From an uncultured Saprospiraceae bacterium (lineage in GTDB: Bacteria > Bacteroidota > Bacteroidia > Chitinophagales > Saprospiraceae): a stretch of 56,533 bases of DNA. Numbering within the stretch: position 1 is the stretch's first letter; each line of letters begins with the position of its first letter. The notes under the pieces were generated by a model. That model was not told the DNA's origin, searched no databases, and saw nothing but the letters and a program-made list of their open reading frames with translations. The stretch spans positions 1 through 56,533 of the forward strand of contig CALFBH010000015.1 of assembly GCA_937951615.1 (NCBI GenBank). The letters run 5' to 3'. Both the position numbers and the translations under genes were made by a program. Below, piece by piece: positions 18,881 to 28,924 of the stretch.

Positions 18881-19930
18881 TTAAGTATATTGCTTTGTGT
18901 AATAGTCTTGATATGCACCTGAAGTAACATTGTCCAGCCAGGCTTCATTATTCAAATACCATTTAACGGTTTCTAATAAACCTTCTTCAAAACGAATGGA
19001 GGGCGTCCAGCCCAAATCTTTTTCTATTTTGGATGCATCAATGGCATAGCGTCGGTCGTGTCCTGGTCTGTCTTTGACAAAAGTAATCGAAGCTCTCGCT
19101 GTACCTGCTGCTCTTCCCAATTCCTGATCTGCGGTATCGCATAATAAATGAACCAAATCCATATTTGTCCATTCATTATGTCCACCTATATTATAGGTCT
19201 CTCCTTGTTTGCCTTTATGAAACACAACATCAATCGCTCTTGCGTGGTCTTCTACCCACAACCAGTCTCTTGTATATAAGCCATCACCATATACGGGTAG
19301 TGCTTTATTATTTTTAATATTGTTTATAAAAAGGGGAATCAGTTTTTCAGGAAACTGATAAGACCCATAATTATTAGAACAATTGGACAAGACGACTGGC
19401 AAATCGTAGGTGTGCCAGTATGCCCGCACAAAATGATCTGAACTTGCTTTGGCTGCCGAATATGGCGACCGGGGATCATAAGGTGTGTGTTCTGTAAACA
19501 AGGTATCTTCACCCAGCTTTAGCGCACCATATACCTCATCGGTTGAAACATGATAAAACAACTTCCCTGTACTATCTTTCCAGTGCATTCGAGCTGCATT
19601 GAGCAAATTAAACGTCCCCAACACATTGGTCTTCACAAAACTCAAAGGGTCTGAAATCGAACGATCTACATGCGTTTCTGCTGCTAGATGTATAACACTA
19701 TCAAAGGCATATTTTTCAAACAACTTATTGACCAGTTCCGAATCTACAATATCTCCTTTTTCAAAAACATAATTCGCTGACTGCTCAATATCCTTTAGGT
19801 TCATCAAATTACCAGCATAAGTCAGTTTATCTAAATTGACTATCTGATAATCGGGATACTTTTTTACAAATAACCGAACCAGATGCGAGCCGATAAAACC
19901 CGCACCGCCTGTGATTAATATACTTTTCAT
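18881..19930 (-). CDS. rfbB: dTDP-glucose 4,6-dehydratase
   Basis: 349 aa, extended short-chain dehydrogenase. NAD motif GGAGFIGSH, the TDE motif in HVSTDEVYG, the YxxxK catalytic pair in YSAAKASSDH, and NNYGSYQFPEKLIP are conserved. It makes dTDP-4-keto-6-deoxyglucose, the branch point to rhamnose and other deoxysugars. The rfbA, rfbC and rfbD genes are not in the window. It sits 18 nt upstream of the SLBB exporter gene, so it is co-transcribed with it. Confidence 0.95.
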   Translation of the reverse strand: MKSILITGGAGFIGSHLVRLFVKKYPDYQIVNLDKLTYAGNLMNLKDIEQSANYVFEKGDIVDSELVNKLFEKYAFDSVIHLAAETHVDRSISDPLSFVKTNVLGTFNLLNAARMHWKDSTGKLFYHVSTDEVYGALKLGEDTLFTEHTPYDPRSPYSAAKASSDHFVRAYWHTYDLPVVLSNCSNNYGSYQFPEKLIPLFINNIKNNKALPVYGDGLYTRDWLWVEDHARAIDVVFHKGKQGETYNIGGHNEWTNMDLVHLLCDTADQELGRAAGTARASITFVKDRPGHDRRYAIDASKIEKDLGWTPSIRFEEGLLETVKWYLNNEAWLDNVTSGAYQDYYTKQYT

Positions 19931-20098
19931 GTTGAGTTAATTGTGTTACTGAGTTGATTGAGTTATTGTGTTGATTGTGTTATTGTGTTATTGTGTGTAT
20001 TTTGCGTAGCAAAATAACTACTACTGAATTAACTTAATAACCCAATATACTTAATAACCCAATACACTTAATCAACCTAATTACTCCATCAACTCAAT
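19931..20098. repeat. Intergenic micro-repeat hairpin element with conserved tip
   Basis: Left arm (19931-19998) of TGAGTTATTGTGTTGAT-like units, tip ATTTTGC-GTA-GCAAAAT (19999-20015, 7-bp stem with triloop), right arm (20016-20098) of AACTTAATAACCCAAT-like units. It fills the whole space between rfbB and uxs and runs into the uxs stop codon (20089-20091). Any promoter or ribosome binding site for rfbB must lie inside it. Confidence 0.85.
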
Positions 20099-21027
20099 AC
20101 GCTTTTAAAATATTCGTAAGTCCTTTTCAGTCCTTCTTTTCTGCTGACCTGTGCCTCCCAGCCTAAAATCTCTTTGGCTTTGGTGGTATCGGGACGACGT
20201 TTTTTAGGATCGTCTTTTGGCAAATCTTTATAAATAATTTCTAACTCCTTATCTTCTACCAGACCAATAATTTCCTCTGCAAATTCTTTGATCGTAATTT
20301 CGTCAGGATTGCCCACGTTTACCGGAAGGTGATAATCACTCATTAATAAGCGATAAATACCCTCTACCAAATCATCTACATAACAAAAAGAACGTGTTTG
20401 CGAACCATCGCCAAAAACAGTTATAGGTTCTTTTCTAATCGCCTGCGAGAAAAAAGCGGGCAGCGCACGTCCATCATCGACCCTCATTCTGGGTCCATAG
20501 GTATTGAATATTCTTACAATTCGTGTTTCCAGTCCGTGAAAATTGTGATAAGCCATTGTAATGGCTTCCTGAAAACGCTTGGCTTCATCATATACACCAC
20601 GCGGGCCGATTGGGTTTACATTGCCCCAATATTCCTCTGTTTGCGGGTGAACTTCCGGGTCGCCGTAAACTTCGGAAGTAGAGGCAACAAGAATTCTAGC
20701 ATTTTTGGCTTTCGCCAAACCGAGTAAATTATGTGTTCCCAGTGAGCCGACCTTCATGGTCTGAATCGGCATTTTCAGGTAGTCAATCGGACTGGCAGGC
20801 GAAGCAAAATGCAAAATGTAGTGCAAGTCACCTGGCACATGAACAAATTTTGAAACATCATGGTGATAAAACTCAAAATGCTCTAAAGCAAATAAATGCT
20901 CGATGTTCTTCATATTTCCCGTAATCAGATTGTCCATGCCGATGACATGAAAACCCTCTTTGATAAATCTGTCGCTAAGATGAGAACCGAGGAAGCCAGC
21001 TGCACCAGTGATTAATACTTTCTTCAT
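20089..21027 (-). CDS. uxs: UDP-glucuronate decarboxylase (UDP-xylose synthase)
   Basis: 312 aa. N-terminal GAAGFLGSH, and the UXS-specific stretch [20 protein letters not shown] and [14 protein letters not shown] containing the YxxxK pair. It converts UDP-glucuronate to UDP-xylose. Its ATG overlaps the TGA of ugd (ATGA), so the two consecutive enzymes are translationally coupled. No membrane helix is present, so it is the short cytosolic form. Confidence 0.93.
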   Translation of the reverse strand: MKKVLITGAAGFLGSHLSDRFIKEGFHVIGMDNLITGNMKNIEHLFALEHFEFYHHDVSKFVHVPGDLHYILHFASPASPIDYLKMPIQTMKVGSLGTHNLLGLAKAKNARILVASTSEVYGDPEVHPQTEEYWGNVNPIGPRGVYDEAKRFQEAITMAYHNFHGLETRIVRIFNTYGPRMRVDDGRALPAFFSQAIRKEPITVFGDGSQTRSFCYVDDLVEGIYRLLMSDYHLPVNVGNPDEITIKEFAEEIIGLVEDKELEIIYKDLPKDDPKKRRPDTTKAKEILGWEAQVSRKEGLKRTYEYFKSVLS

Positions 21028-22358
21028 AATGTCGATTCTTTTTTTGTTTCTACAATGCTGCGCCCTATACTTTCATAATAAAACCCATACTCGCGCATTT
21101 GCTCGGTGTCATATAAATTCCGTCCGTCAAAAATGACCTTATTCGTCAGCAATTCCTGCATTCTTTTGAAATCCGGTGTTCTGAATACACTCCATTCTGT
21201 GATAATTGCCAAAGCATCCACATTTTCAATCGCTTCATATTGCTTCTCTACCAGTTCAATTTTATCCCCGTATTCCTTCGCCACATTCTCCATCGCTTCC
21301 GGGTCAAATGCTTTTATTTTTGCACCAGCTTCTAGTAATTCTTCAATAATATATAAGGCTGGAGCTTCTCGAATGTCATCTGTATTTGGCTTGAAAGCCA
21401 GTCCCCACATACCAATCGTTTTCCCCGTCAGGTCATCTCCAAAATAACCTTGTATCTTTTCGACCAAAATACTTTTCTGTATGCGATTGACCGTCATAAC
21501 AGATTTGAGTATTTTGAAATCATAGGTATTTTCTTCTGCTGTTTTGGCTAATGCTTGCACATCTTTTGGAAAACAACTGCCTCCATAACCCACTCCAGGA
21601 AAGAGAAAACGTTTCCCAATCCGGCTGTCACTTCCCATTCCTTTACGCACCATGCTCACATCTGCACCTACTTTCTCACATAGATTCGCAATTTCATTCA
21701 TAAAAGAAATACGGGTAGCAAGGTAGGAATTTGCAGCATATTTGGTCAGCTCGGCAGAGCGTTCATCCATGAAGATAACCGGATTTCCCTGTCGCACAAA
21801 TGGCTCGTACAAACGACTCATGACTTCACGCGCACGCTCCGAACTTGTCCCAATCACCACACGATCGGGTTTCATAAAATCAGCTACAGCCACCCCTTCA
21901 CGTAGAAATTCAGGATTTGATACCACATCAAATAACGATTCATCAATTCCTTTCACCAATGCAGCATGTACCCTTTCGGCAGTCCCTACAGGCACCGTAC
22001 TTTTATCTACGATGACTTTATAATCTTCAATAAGGACACTCAGTTGATTGGCAACACTCAGCACATAAGAAAGATCGGCAGAACCATCTTCACCTGGCGG
22101 AGTAGGCAATGCTAGAAAAATGATTTCAGCATCCTTGATGCCCACGGCAAGGTCTGTGGTAAATGTCAAGCGCCCCTCACGGGTATTTCGGTCAAAAAGC
22201 AAGTTTAAGCCCGGCTCAAAAATAGGCACATGCCCTTCTTGCATTTTCCTGACTTTATCTGCATCAATATCTACGCAAATGACTTTATTGCCAGTTTCTG
22301 CAAAACATGTTCCAGTGACCAGTCCTACATAACCGGTGCCAACTACAGCAATGTTCAT
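21024..22358 (-). CDS. ugd: UDP-glucose 6-dehydrogenase
   Basis: 444 aa. NAD motif [10 protein letters not shown], the [14 protein letters not shown] loop, the catalytic cysteine in [12 protein letters not shown], and [15 protein letters not shown]. It oxidises UDP-glucose to UDP-glucuronate and feeds the coupled downstream decarboxylase. It is the first gene of the exopolysaccharide block. Confidence 0.96.
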   Translation of the reverse strand: MNIAVVGTGYVGLVTGTCFAETGNKVICVDIDADKVRKMQEGHVPIFEPGLNLLFDRNTREGRLTFTTDLAVGIKDAEIIFLALPTPPGEDGSADLSYVLSVANQLSVLIEDYKVIVDKSTVPVGTAERVHAALVKGIDESLFDVVSNPEFLREGVAVADFMKPDRVVIGTSSERAREVMSRLYEPFVRQGNPVIFMDERSAELTKYAANSYLATRISFMNEIANLCEKVGADVSMVRKGMGSDSRIGKRFLFPGVGYGGSCFPKDVQALAKTAEENTYDFKILKSVMTVNRIQKSILVEKIQGYFGDDLTGKTIGMWGLAFKPNTDDIREAPALYIIEELLEAGAKIKAFDPEAMENVAKEYGDKIELVEKQYEAIENVDALAIITEWSVFRTPDFKRMQELLTNKVIFDGRNLYDTEQMREYGFYYESIGRSIVETKKESTL

Positions 22359-22460
22359 ATTAGATTATTTAAGTTTATTCATAGCTCCAGAGGTTTGTTC
22401 TCGCCATTTGACGTAAAAAAAACGATTAAGGAACAAAGCAGAGGCTACTATTTAAAGCCG

Positions 22461-22468
22461 CAAAGATA
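22461..22468 (-). promoter_or_regulatory. Bacteroidota -7 element (TATCTTTG) for the exopolysaccharide operon
   Basis: Minus strand TATCTTTG fits TAnnTTTG, about 100 nt upstream of ugd. The -33 region is weak. The 317-bp spacer 22359-22675 otherwise holds AT-rich sequence and an in-frame upstream extension of the next plus-strand gene that looks non-coding. Confidence 0.5.
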
Positions 22469-22675
22469 CTGAACTGAATGAAACTTTTTTAGTGTATTAT
22501 GAAAACTGCTGTTTTGATGTTAAACAGCACTACTAAGGAGCCGAAAAAGCACCAAATTATATACCTTTACTTAACTATTAATAACACACCCAATAAGACA
22601 AAGAACTTTGAAATGCAAAGTTTGTATAAAAAATGGACTCTTGCAAATAATTTAACAAAAGAATCAAAAAAGCTT

Positions 22676-23416
22676 ATGCGCTTTATCGTATTTACTTTAT
22701 TAATAATGGGCTTCACGGCATCAGTATGGGCACAGGAAGAAACAGAAAAAGACTTGCCCAACATGCTTCAGGTCAATTTCAGTTATGGTTTTCAGGCACC
22801 AGGCGGCGATCTGGCAGATCGATTCGGACTCAGTTCGGCTATTGGTATGAATGTGAACTATATGGCTGGGAAAATCATTTTTGGTGCAGAAGGCGATTAT
22901 ATTTTTGGTGCAAATGTAAAAACAGATGTGCTGGCTGCCATGCGCACAGAAGACCTGGCGATTATTGGCGACCAAAGAGAATATACTGATGTGACGATTA
23001 GTGAAAGGGGTTTTTATGTTGGCGGAATGGCTGGTGCGATTATCCCAATATTGCCTGATGCCCAACGCTCCGGGCTACGCCTCACTCTGGGGTCAGGGAT
23101 ATTTCAGCACAAAATCCGCATTTATGATCGCTCTGCAACAGTTACACAATTGCTGGGTGATTATAAAAAAGGCTATGACCGACTGAGCAATGGACTGGCA
23201 TTTAAAGAGTTTGTGGGCTATCATTACTTTAGTCAAAATCAAAAGGTCAATTTCTATTTTGGCTTTGAGTTTATGCAAGCCTTTACCAAAAATCGCCGCG
23301 ATTATAATTTTGATACCATGTCGAAAGAAGAGGCTAGTCGGGTAGATATGTTGTACGGCATCCGCCTAGGCTGGACCTTACCGTTTTTCTATGATGCGGA
23401 TGAGCAGTTTTATTGA
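22676..23416 (+). CDS. Outer-membrane beta-barrel protein of unknown function
   Basis: 246 aa from the ATG at 22676, chosen because it opens a clean signal peptide (MRFIVFTLLIMGFTASVWAQ). The open frame extends upstream to 22499 but that part is hydrophilic and AT-rich. The mature part alternates polar and hydrophobic residues with glycine- and aromatic-rich strands (LQVNFSYGFQAPGG, GAEGDYIFGANV, FYFGFEFMQAF, YGIRLGWTLPFFYD), as in small 8-12-stranded barrels. It lies divergent from the exopolysaccharide block and upstream of the Kdo transferase, which suggests an envelope role. Family not recognised. Confidence 0.7.
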   Translation: MRFIVFTLLIMGFTASVWAQEETEKDLPNMLQVNFSYGFQAPGGDLADRFGLSSAIGMNVNYMAGKIIFGAEGDYIFGANVKTDVLAAMRTEDLAIIGDQREYTDVTISERGFYVGGMAGAIIPILPDAQRSGLRLTLGSGIFQHKIRIYDRSATVTQLLGDYKKGYDRLSNGLAFKEFVGYHYFSQNQKVNFYFGFEFMQAFTKNRRDYNFDTMSKEEASRVDMLYGIRLGWTLPFFYDADEQFY

Positions 23417-23429
23417 GTTTTGGGTTGTG

Positions 23430-23650
23430 GGTTGAATCATTCCTTCGTTATTCGATATTCCTTGTTCGATATTCGATATTCCGTTTGGGTTGTGGGTTGA
23501 ACGGGTTGCCTTAGAATTTCATTCGTCCATAATTCGTGCATTCGTGGCTAAATGAACACGCTACGCGGGGTCAGGCTGGAAGCCTGAAGTACTTGAAATT
23601 TAATTCGTGGCTAAAACGACTTGACAGAACGTGTTTAAAATATCCGATAT
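23430..23650. repeat. Intergenic micro-repeats
   Basis: Two direct copies of GGGTTGTGGGTTGAA flank tandem TTCGATATTC units (about 23450-23482). Further right are ATTCGTGGCTAAA copies (23541 and 23603) and a small hairpin CAGGCT-GGA-AGCCTG. The GATATTCGATATTCC units are the reverse complement of repeats at 50068-50100, so the same vocabulary recurs 27 kb away. Confidence 0.6.
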
Positions 23651-23665
23651 TTAGATCATCACTAA

Positions 23666-24922
23666 ATGCTAAAGTCACTCTACAACCTATCCATCCACCT
23701 CTACATCCTCGCTATCCGCCTGGCTGCTCGCTGGAACCCCAAAGCAAAAAAATGGATAAACGGGCGAAAAAACATTTTCCAAAACATCAAAAAAGAATTT
23801 CAGCCTGATGCACCCGTCGTTTGGGTACATGCAGCTTCGCTCGGTGAGTTTGAGCAGGGGCGACCACTCATTGAAGCCATAAAAAAACAATATCCCACAC
23901 ATAAAATAGTACTGACCTTCTTTTCGCCTTCTGGTTATGAGATTCGGAAAAACTATGATGCCGCAGATTATATATGCTATCTCCCTGCTGACACGCCTCG
24001 CAATGTTGCTCGTTTTTTAGATTTGATTCAGCCTGACTTAGCGATTTTTATTAAGTATGAATTTTGGTTTAATTATTTAAATACTTTAAAAAAAAGAAAC
24101 ACCCCTACCCTACTGGTCTCGGCTGTTTTTCGTCCTCAACAAGTCTTTTTTCGCCCCTACGGGCAATTCTTTAAACGAATGTTGTTTTGTTTTGAACATA
24201 TCTTCGTGCAAGATGAAGCTTCTTTTAATTTGCTTTCGCAAAATGGTATTCAAAACGCTACAGTAGTCGGGGACACCCGCATGGATAGAGTCTGGCAATT
24301 GAGCCGACAGGCTAGCAAAATTCCTATTGTCGATAGTTTTAAAGCAAATAATGAGCTGCTGATTTGTGGAAGCACCTGGCCTGCGGATGAAGCTTTGCTT
24401 TTTCCCACCTTTCAAGAAATCAAAACCACACAGCCCAATCTAAAATTCATCCTTGCTCCACATCAGATTGATGAAGCGCATATTCAGCAAATTGAAGCTA
24501 ATTTATCATGTTCCAACATCCGATACTCACAAGCTAATGAGGCTAATGTACAAGGTATAGATGTGCTGATCATCGACAATATCGGCATGTTGTCTTCCTT
24601 GTATTGCTATGGAAAATACGCTTACATCGGTGGCGGATTTGGATCGGGAATCCACAATACACAAGAGGCTTTTGTCTATGGACTACCTGTTATTTTCGGA
24701 CCTAAATACAACAAATTCAAAGAAGCTGTGGACTTGGTCACACAAGGCGGAGCTTTTGTCATTCAAGATAGTAAAGCATTTGAAAAAACACTGGACAGTT
24801 TGAGCGATGAGACCACTTATGCCACTGCCTCGCAAGTCTGCTTAGATTATGTGCAGAAACACAAAGGAGCTACCGAGAGAATTATGACTTATATTGAAAT
24901 GGTGAATGATAAAATGGTTTAG
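23666..24922 (+). CDS. waaA: 3-deoxy-D-manno-octulosonic acid (Kdo) transferase
   Basis: 418 aa GT30 glycosyltransferase. N-terminal membrane helix (LYNLSIHLYILAIRLAARW), then VWVHAASLGEFEQGRPLIEAI with the catalytic glutamate, FIKYEFWFNYL, STWPADEALL, LAPHQIDEAHI and GGGFGSGIHNTQEAFVYGLPVIFGP. It adds Kdo to lipid A precursor at the inner face of the inner membrane. It implies a lipopolysaccharide-type outer membrane. Confidence 0.95.
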   Translation: MLKSLYNLSIHLYILAIRLAARWNPKAKKWINGRKNIFQNIKKEFQPDAPVVWVHAASLGEFEQGRPLIEAIKKQYPTHKIVLTFFSPSGYEIRKNYDAADYICYLPADTPRNVARFLDLIQPDLAIFIKYEFWFNYLNTLKKRNTPTLLVSAVFRPQQVFFRPYGQFFKRMLFCFEHIFVQDEASFNLLSQNGIQNATVVGDTRMDRVWQLSRQASKIPIVDSFKANNELLICGSTWPADEALLFPTFQEIKTTQPNLKFILAPHQIDEAHIQQIEANLSCSNIRYSQANEANVQGIDVLIIDNIGMLSSLYCYGKYAYIGGGFGSGIHNTQEAFVYGLPVIFGPKYNKFKEAVDLVTQGGAFVIQDSKAFEKTLDSLSDETTYATASQVCLDYVQKHKGATERIMTYIEMVNDKMV

Positions 24923-24987
24923 GAATGATAAAATGAAAAATCTCTTAGTGGGCGGACTTCCTTTAGGATTGAGGCGAGCGAGGGAAA

Positions 24988-25065
24988 ATGTTCAATGACA
25001 AATTGACAAATGTTCAATGATAAATGATAAATGTTCAATGATAAATGATAAATTTGTCCAAACTA
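24988..25065. repeat. Tandem 21-bp repeat upstream of the sodium symporter gene
   Basis: Two exact 21-bp copies (25010-25030 and 25031-25051, beginning ATGTTCAATGATAAATG) follow a degenerate copy at 24988-25009. It ends about 10 nt before the downstream start codon. It uses the same TTCAATGAT words as the spacer before fadN. Confidence 0.7.
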
Positions 25066-25075
25066 AAAACAAACC

Positions 25076-27049
25076 ATGATACTTACGACACTTGACCTCT
25101 CTATCATTATCGGCTTCGTTGTCCTCATTGTCGGGGTCGGGCTTTCTTATACACGCAAAGCAGGCAAGGATTTGGACAGCTTTTTTCTTGGTGGCAGGAA
25201 TTTGCCCTGGTACATTGCCGGGATTTCGATGGTCGCTACGACCTTTGCAGCGGATACGCCTTTGGCAGTTACGGAGCTAGTGGGACAAAGCGGTATCGCG
25301 GGCAACTGGCTTTGGTGGAGTTTTCTGGCTGGCGGGATGTTGACGACTTTTTTCTTTGCTCGCTTGTGGCGAAAATCGGGTGTATTGACAGAAGTCGAGC
25401 TGATAGAACTGCGGTATAGCGGCGAACCTGCTAAATTTTTGCGGGGATTTAAGTCTGTCTATCTGGGCTTATTTATCAATGTTGTTATTATCGCCTGGGT
25501 GAATGTAGCCCTGATGAAATTATTGGAAGTCTTCTTCGGGATGGACAGTACGACCGCACTGATGTGGACAGGACTTGCCATGCTGCTGGTCGCTATTTAT
25601 TCGTCTTTGTCTGGTTTATTGGGCGTAGCTATGACAGATGTTATTCAGTTTGTCGTTGCGATAATTGGTTGTGTGATTCTGGCTGTGCTGGTCCTCAACT
25701 CTCAGGAGGTAGGCGGAATTGCGGGATTGAAATCAACTTTACCAGAAGGCACACTCAATTTCCTCCCTTCCATAGGCGATAGTGGAGGTGGTGCAGGCGT
25801 CGGAAAAACACTGGGACTAAGTATCGGTGCATTTTTCGCCTACATTGGTGTGCAATGGTGGGCAAGCTGGTATCCAGGTGCAGAGCCAGGTGGTGGTGGT
25901 TATATAGCACAGCGTATGATGAGTGCGAAATCTGAAAAGGATGCTATTTATGCCACCTTGTTTTTCCAAATTGCGCATTATTGTATTCGTCCATGGCCTT
26001 GGATTTTGGTGGGCTTATGTGCGATCTCTTTATATAATCTAAATGGCTCTATTGTCAATCCACAACTCAAGCAGCAGGTCATCGCTCTACAAAGTGATGC
26101 CCAACAAGCCAATGTTGATCTGGCAGACAATATTTTTACAAAGAATAAAGAAGAACTTACGGAAATAGCTAAAGACGATGCTTTTGTGAGTCAAAATTTT
26201 TCTCGTATCACAACAGTCAATAACCTACTGGCTGCTGCTGCGAAGCAAGATGAGCAACTGGATAAAGCGATGATTTATACCGCAGATACAGGAAAGGGTT
26301 TTGTATTTGCCATGCGTGATTTTTTACCTTCTGGCTTACGTGGCTTACTCTTGGTTGCATTTTTTGCCGCTTATATGAGTACAATTTCTACACAACTCAA
26401 CTGGGGTGCTAGTTATCTGATTAATGATTTGTACAAACGCTTTGTCAAACCGGATGCTTCCGACAAACACTTGGTGATGGCTTCGCGGGTATGTACACTG
26501 ATATTGATGTTGGTTGGTTTAGTGGTGACGACTCAGGTTAAGACCATCTCCGGTGCCTGGGGTTTTCTGATGCAATGCGGTGCGGGGCTTGGACTGGTCT
26601 TGATTTTACGCTGGTACTGGTGGCGCATCAATGCCTGGAGTGAAATTGCAGCCACATTGGCGCCTTTTGTAGCAATGGCCATCTTATATCCAATGGGACT
26701 TGAATTTCCTGACTTGTTTCTTTATACCGTCTTGTTTACTACGGTTGTCTGGATTGCAGTTACTTTTCTGACACCACCTACCAATAAGGATACCTTGCTG
26801 CGTTTTTATAATCAGGTACAACCAGATGGAGCATGGGGAGTCTTTAGTGCCGACAAATCTAATTCACGCATTATCAATCTTCTGGTTTGTTGGTTGAGTG
26901 CTATCGTGATGACCTATGGTATTCTGTTTCTGATTGGTAAATTGATTTTTCAAGAATGGCAAACGGCAGGGATTTTGTGCTTGGTGGTCTTGATTAGTTT
27001 CGTAGTTTTGCGATTCTTTGTAGGGAAAACCCAAATTTTTGCGGATTAA
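25076..27049 (+). CDS. Sodium:solute symporter family (SSS) transporter
   Basis: 657 aa with about 13 hydrophobic helices. The first helix region (LDLSIIIGFVVLIVGVGLSY) and FFLGGRNLPWYIAGISMVATTFAADTPLAV are typical of the SSS/SLC5 family. The later MSTISTQLNWGASYLINDLYKRF resembles the sodium-site helix 8 region. A hydrophilic insert lies at about 325-395. It imports a solute with Na+ across the inner membrane; the substrate cannot be read from the sequence. Confidence 0.88.
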   Translation: MILTTLDLSIIIGFVVLIVGVGLSYTRKAGKDLDSFFLGGRNLPWYIAGISMVATTFAADTPLAVTELVGQSGIAGNWLWWSFLAGGMLTTFFFARLWRKSGVLTEVELIELRYSGEPAKFLRGFKSVYLGLFINVVIIAWVNVALMKLLEVFFGMDSTTALMWTGLAMLLVAIYSSLSGLLGVAMTDVIQFVVAIIGCVILAVLVLNSQEVGGIAGLKSTLPEGTLNFLPSIGDSGGGAGVGKTLGLSIGAFFAYIGVQWWASWYPGAEPGGGGYIAQRMMSAKSEKDAIYATLFFQIAHYCIRPWPWILVGLCAISLYNLNGSIVNPQLKQQVIALQSDAQQANVDLADNIFTKNKEELTEIAKDDAFVSQNFSRITTVNNLLAAAAKQDEQLDKAMIYTADTGKGFVFAMRDFLPSGLRGLLLVAFFAAYMSTISTQLNWGASYLINDLYKRFVKPDASDKHLVMASRVCTLILMLVGLVVTTQVKTISGAWGFLMQCGAGLGLVLILRWYWWRINAWSEIAATLAPFVAMAILYPMGLEFPDLFLYTVLFTTVVWIAVTFLTPPTNKDTLLRFYNQVQPDGAWGVFSADKSNSRIINLLVCWLSAIVMTYGILFLIGKLIFQEWQTAGILCLVVLISFVVLRFFVGKTQIFAD

Positions 27050-27106
27050 TGTAGTGTCTTATTTACTCATTCAATAATTCACTCATTTCATCATTGTACC
27101 TAGAAC

Positions 27107-28924
27107 ATGAAAAATACAGTATACTTTTTGCTTTTTCTAATCATTCCAGGATGGAGTCTGGCTCAAACGACCGATGTCCCCGAAGGCAATGACGCCTACC
27201 ATATCATGGACAGGATAGAGATTAAGGCGGGTGCATTAGCTCCTTTTCATACTGCCATGAAGCCTTATGACCGACAGGATATTACGCATTACACCATCAG
27301 ACAGGACACGACGGGAGATTTTACTTCCAAACTGGATGACTGGGACTTTCGTTATGTGTATAGAGATAATAATGATTGTCTTGAAATAAATTCAGGCGAT
27401 ATTTCTCGGTATCGCTGGTCGATGGAAAAAAATTACACGGATAGTGATTCTGTGTTTTATAAGCCAGAGCTGAATGTTGCGAAGTCCACGACTTCTAAAA
27501 ACGCCTATTACCAGTTGAGCAAAAAGCCTATTTTTAAACATTTCTATAAAACACCTGCCAATTTATTTGAACTGGACAAAGACAATTTCAAATTGAGGAT
27601 CAACCCCATTATTCATCTCAAATTTGGTCGGGAATCTGGTGATTCCAGTATCATTTTTCTCAATACCCGTGGCGTGAATGTGCGAGGTAATGTAGATAAT
27701 GTCCTTTGGTTTAATACAACGATCTATGAAAGTCAGGCGCGTTTTCGCCAGCATGTAACGGATGGGATTGAGAACGGGACTTATCCGGCTGTGCCTGGTG
27801 CCGGTTTTTATAAAGATTATGAAAGCTCTATTTTCAATATCACAAATGGCTACGATTATCTAAGGGGGAATGGTTATTTGGCTGCCCGTATCTCTAAACA
27901 TGTGAATATTCATTTGGGACATGGCAGACATTTTATTGGAAATGGTATGCGTTCTTTGTTGTTATCTGATTATGCCACGGATTATTTTTATTTGAAACTA
28001 AACACAAGGGTTTGGAAAATCCATTATCAAAATATATTTGCGGAATTGGCAGCTGATCATCTTTCCGGTGGAGCTGATCGTACTTTACCAAAGAAGTACA
28101 TGGCAGCGCATCATTTGAGTTTCAATAACTTGCTGCCCAATTTTAGCATTGGTTTCTTCGAATCAGTTGTGTTTGACAGAGGAAATACTTTTGAATTGCA
28201 ATACCTCAACCCGATTATTGTGTATCGGATTGTAGAGCAGGCAGTCGGAAGTCCCGATAACGTCATTGCAGGCATTCATTATAAATATAATTTTCTAAAA
28301 CATTTTTCTTTCTATGGACAATTGGTCATGGACGAGTTTGTTTTTGGCGAAGTATTCGGTGGCAATGGTTGGTGGGCCAATAAAAATGGTTATCAACTGG
28401 GCTTGAAATATATTGATGCTTTTGGATTGGATCATTTGGATCTTCAGGTAGAGCATAATACGGTTCGCCCATTCACTTATACCTACCAGAATAAAACAGC
28501 AAATTACACCCATTATAATCAGCCATTGGCGCATCCGCTGGGCGCAAATTTCAGAGAAACAATCGTAAAATTGCGTTATCAACCCATCCCAAAACTTGTT
28601 GTTTCTGGACGAGTGACTTATGCCACTTTCGGGACAGATACAGACAGTACAAATATCGGACAAAATCTTTTTCTGGATTATAAAACAAGGACATCACCTA
28701 CAAATACAGACCCAGATTATGGACATAAAACAGGCCAGGGGGTCGGCAATCAACTGCTGATTGGTCGGGCAACTGCCAGCTATCAGCTTCGCCACAATTT
28801 ATATGTTGATCTTGATTATGAATATAGAAGTCGAAGCAGCGATGACCTCAATTTGGAATATACCAGAAATTATATTGGTGCAAGCATTCGCCTCAATATT
28901 GCGGATCGAGTAGTCGATTACTAA
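27107..28924 (+). CDS. Wzi/RemB-like outer-membrane beta-barrel protein
   Basis: 605 aa with signal peptide MKNTVYFLLFLIIPGWSLAQ. The mature chain is rich in beta-strands, with HLGHGRHFIGNGMRSLLLSD, FFESVVFDRGNTFELQYLNP and a closing strand YIGASIRLNIADR. These resemble the capsule-assembly Wzi family as found in Bacteroidota gliding protein RemB. Wzi anchors capsule to the outer surface, so this could attach the polymer made by the 15-22 kb block; that link is inference. Its stop overlaps the stop of the convergent MerR gene by 3 nt. Confidence 0.75.
   Translation: MKNTVYFLLFLIIPGWSLAQTTDVPEGNDAYHIMDRIEIKAGALAPFHTAMKPYDRQDITHYTIRQDTTGDFTSKLDDWDFRYVYRDNNDCLEINSGDISRYRWSMEKNYTDSDSVFYKPELNVAKSTTSKNAYYQLSKKPIFKHFYKTPANLFELDKDNFKLRINPIIHLKFGRESGDSSIIFLNTRGVNVRGNVDNVLWFNTTIYESQARFRQHVTDGIENGTYPAVPGAGFYKDYESSIFNITNGYDYLRGNGYLAARISKHVNIHLGHGRHFIGNGMRSLLLSDYATDYFYLKLNTRVWKIHYQNIFAELAADHLSGGADRTLPKKYMAAHHLSFNNLLPNFSIGFFESVVFDRGNTFELQYLNPIIVYRIVEQAVGSPDNVIAGIHYKYNFLKHFSFYGQLVMDEFVFGEVFGGNGWWANKNGYQLGLKYIDAFGLDHLDLQVEHNTVRPFTYTYQNKTANYTHYNQPLAHPLGANFRETIVKLRYQPIPKLVVSGRVTYATFGTDTDSTNIGQNLFLDYKTRTSPTNTDPDYGHKTGQGVGNQLLIGRATASYQLRHNLYVDLDYEYRSRSSDDLNLEYTRNYIGASIRLNIADRVVDY

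Noticed and set aside
22499-22675. Longer start for the beta-barrel protein
   Set aside because: The extension is AT-rich and hydrophilic and would bury the signal peptide; the ATG at 22676 is better.
24988-25065. CRISPR-like array
   Set aside because: Repeats are contiguous 21-mers without unique spacers and there are no cas genes.
27107-28924. TonB-dependent receptor
   Set aside because: Too short, with no plug domain or TonB box; the strand patterns fit a Wzi/RemB-like barrel better.
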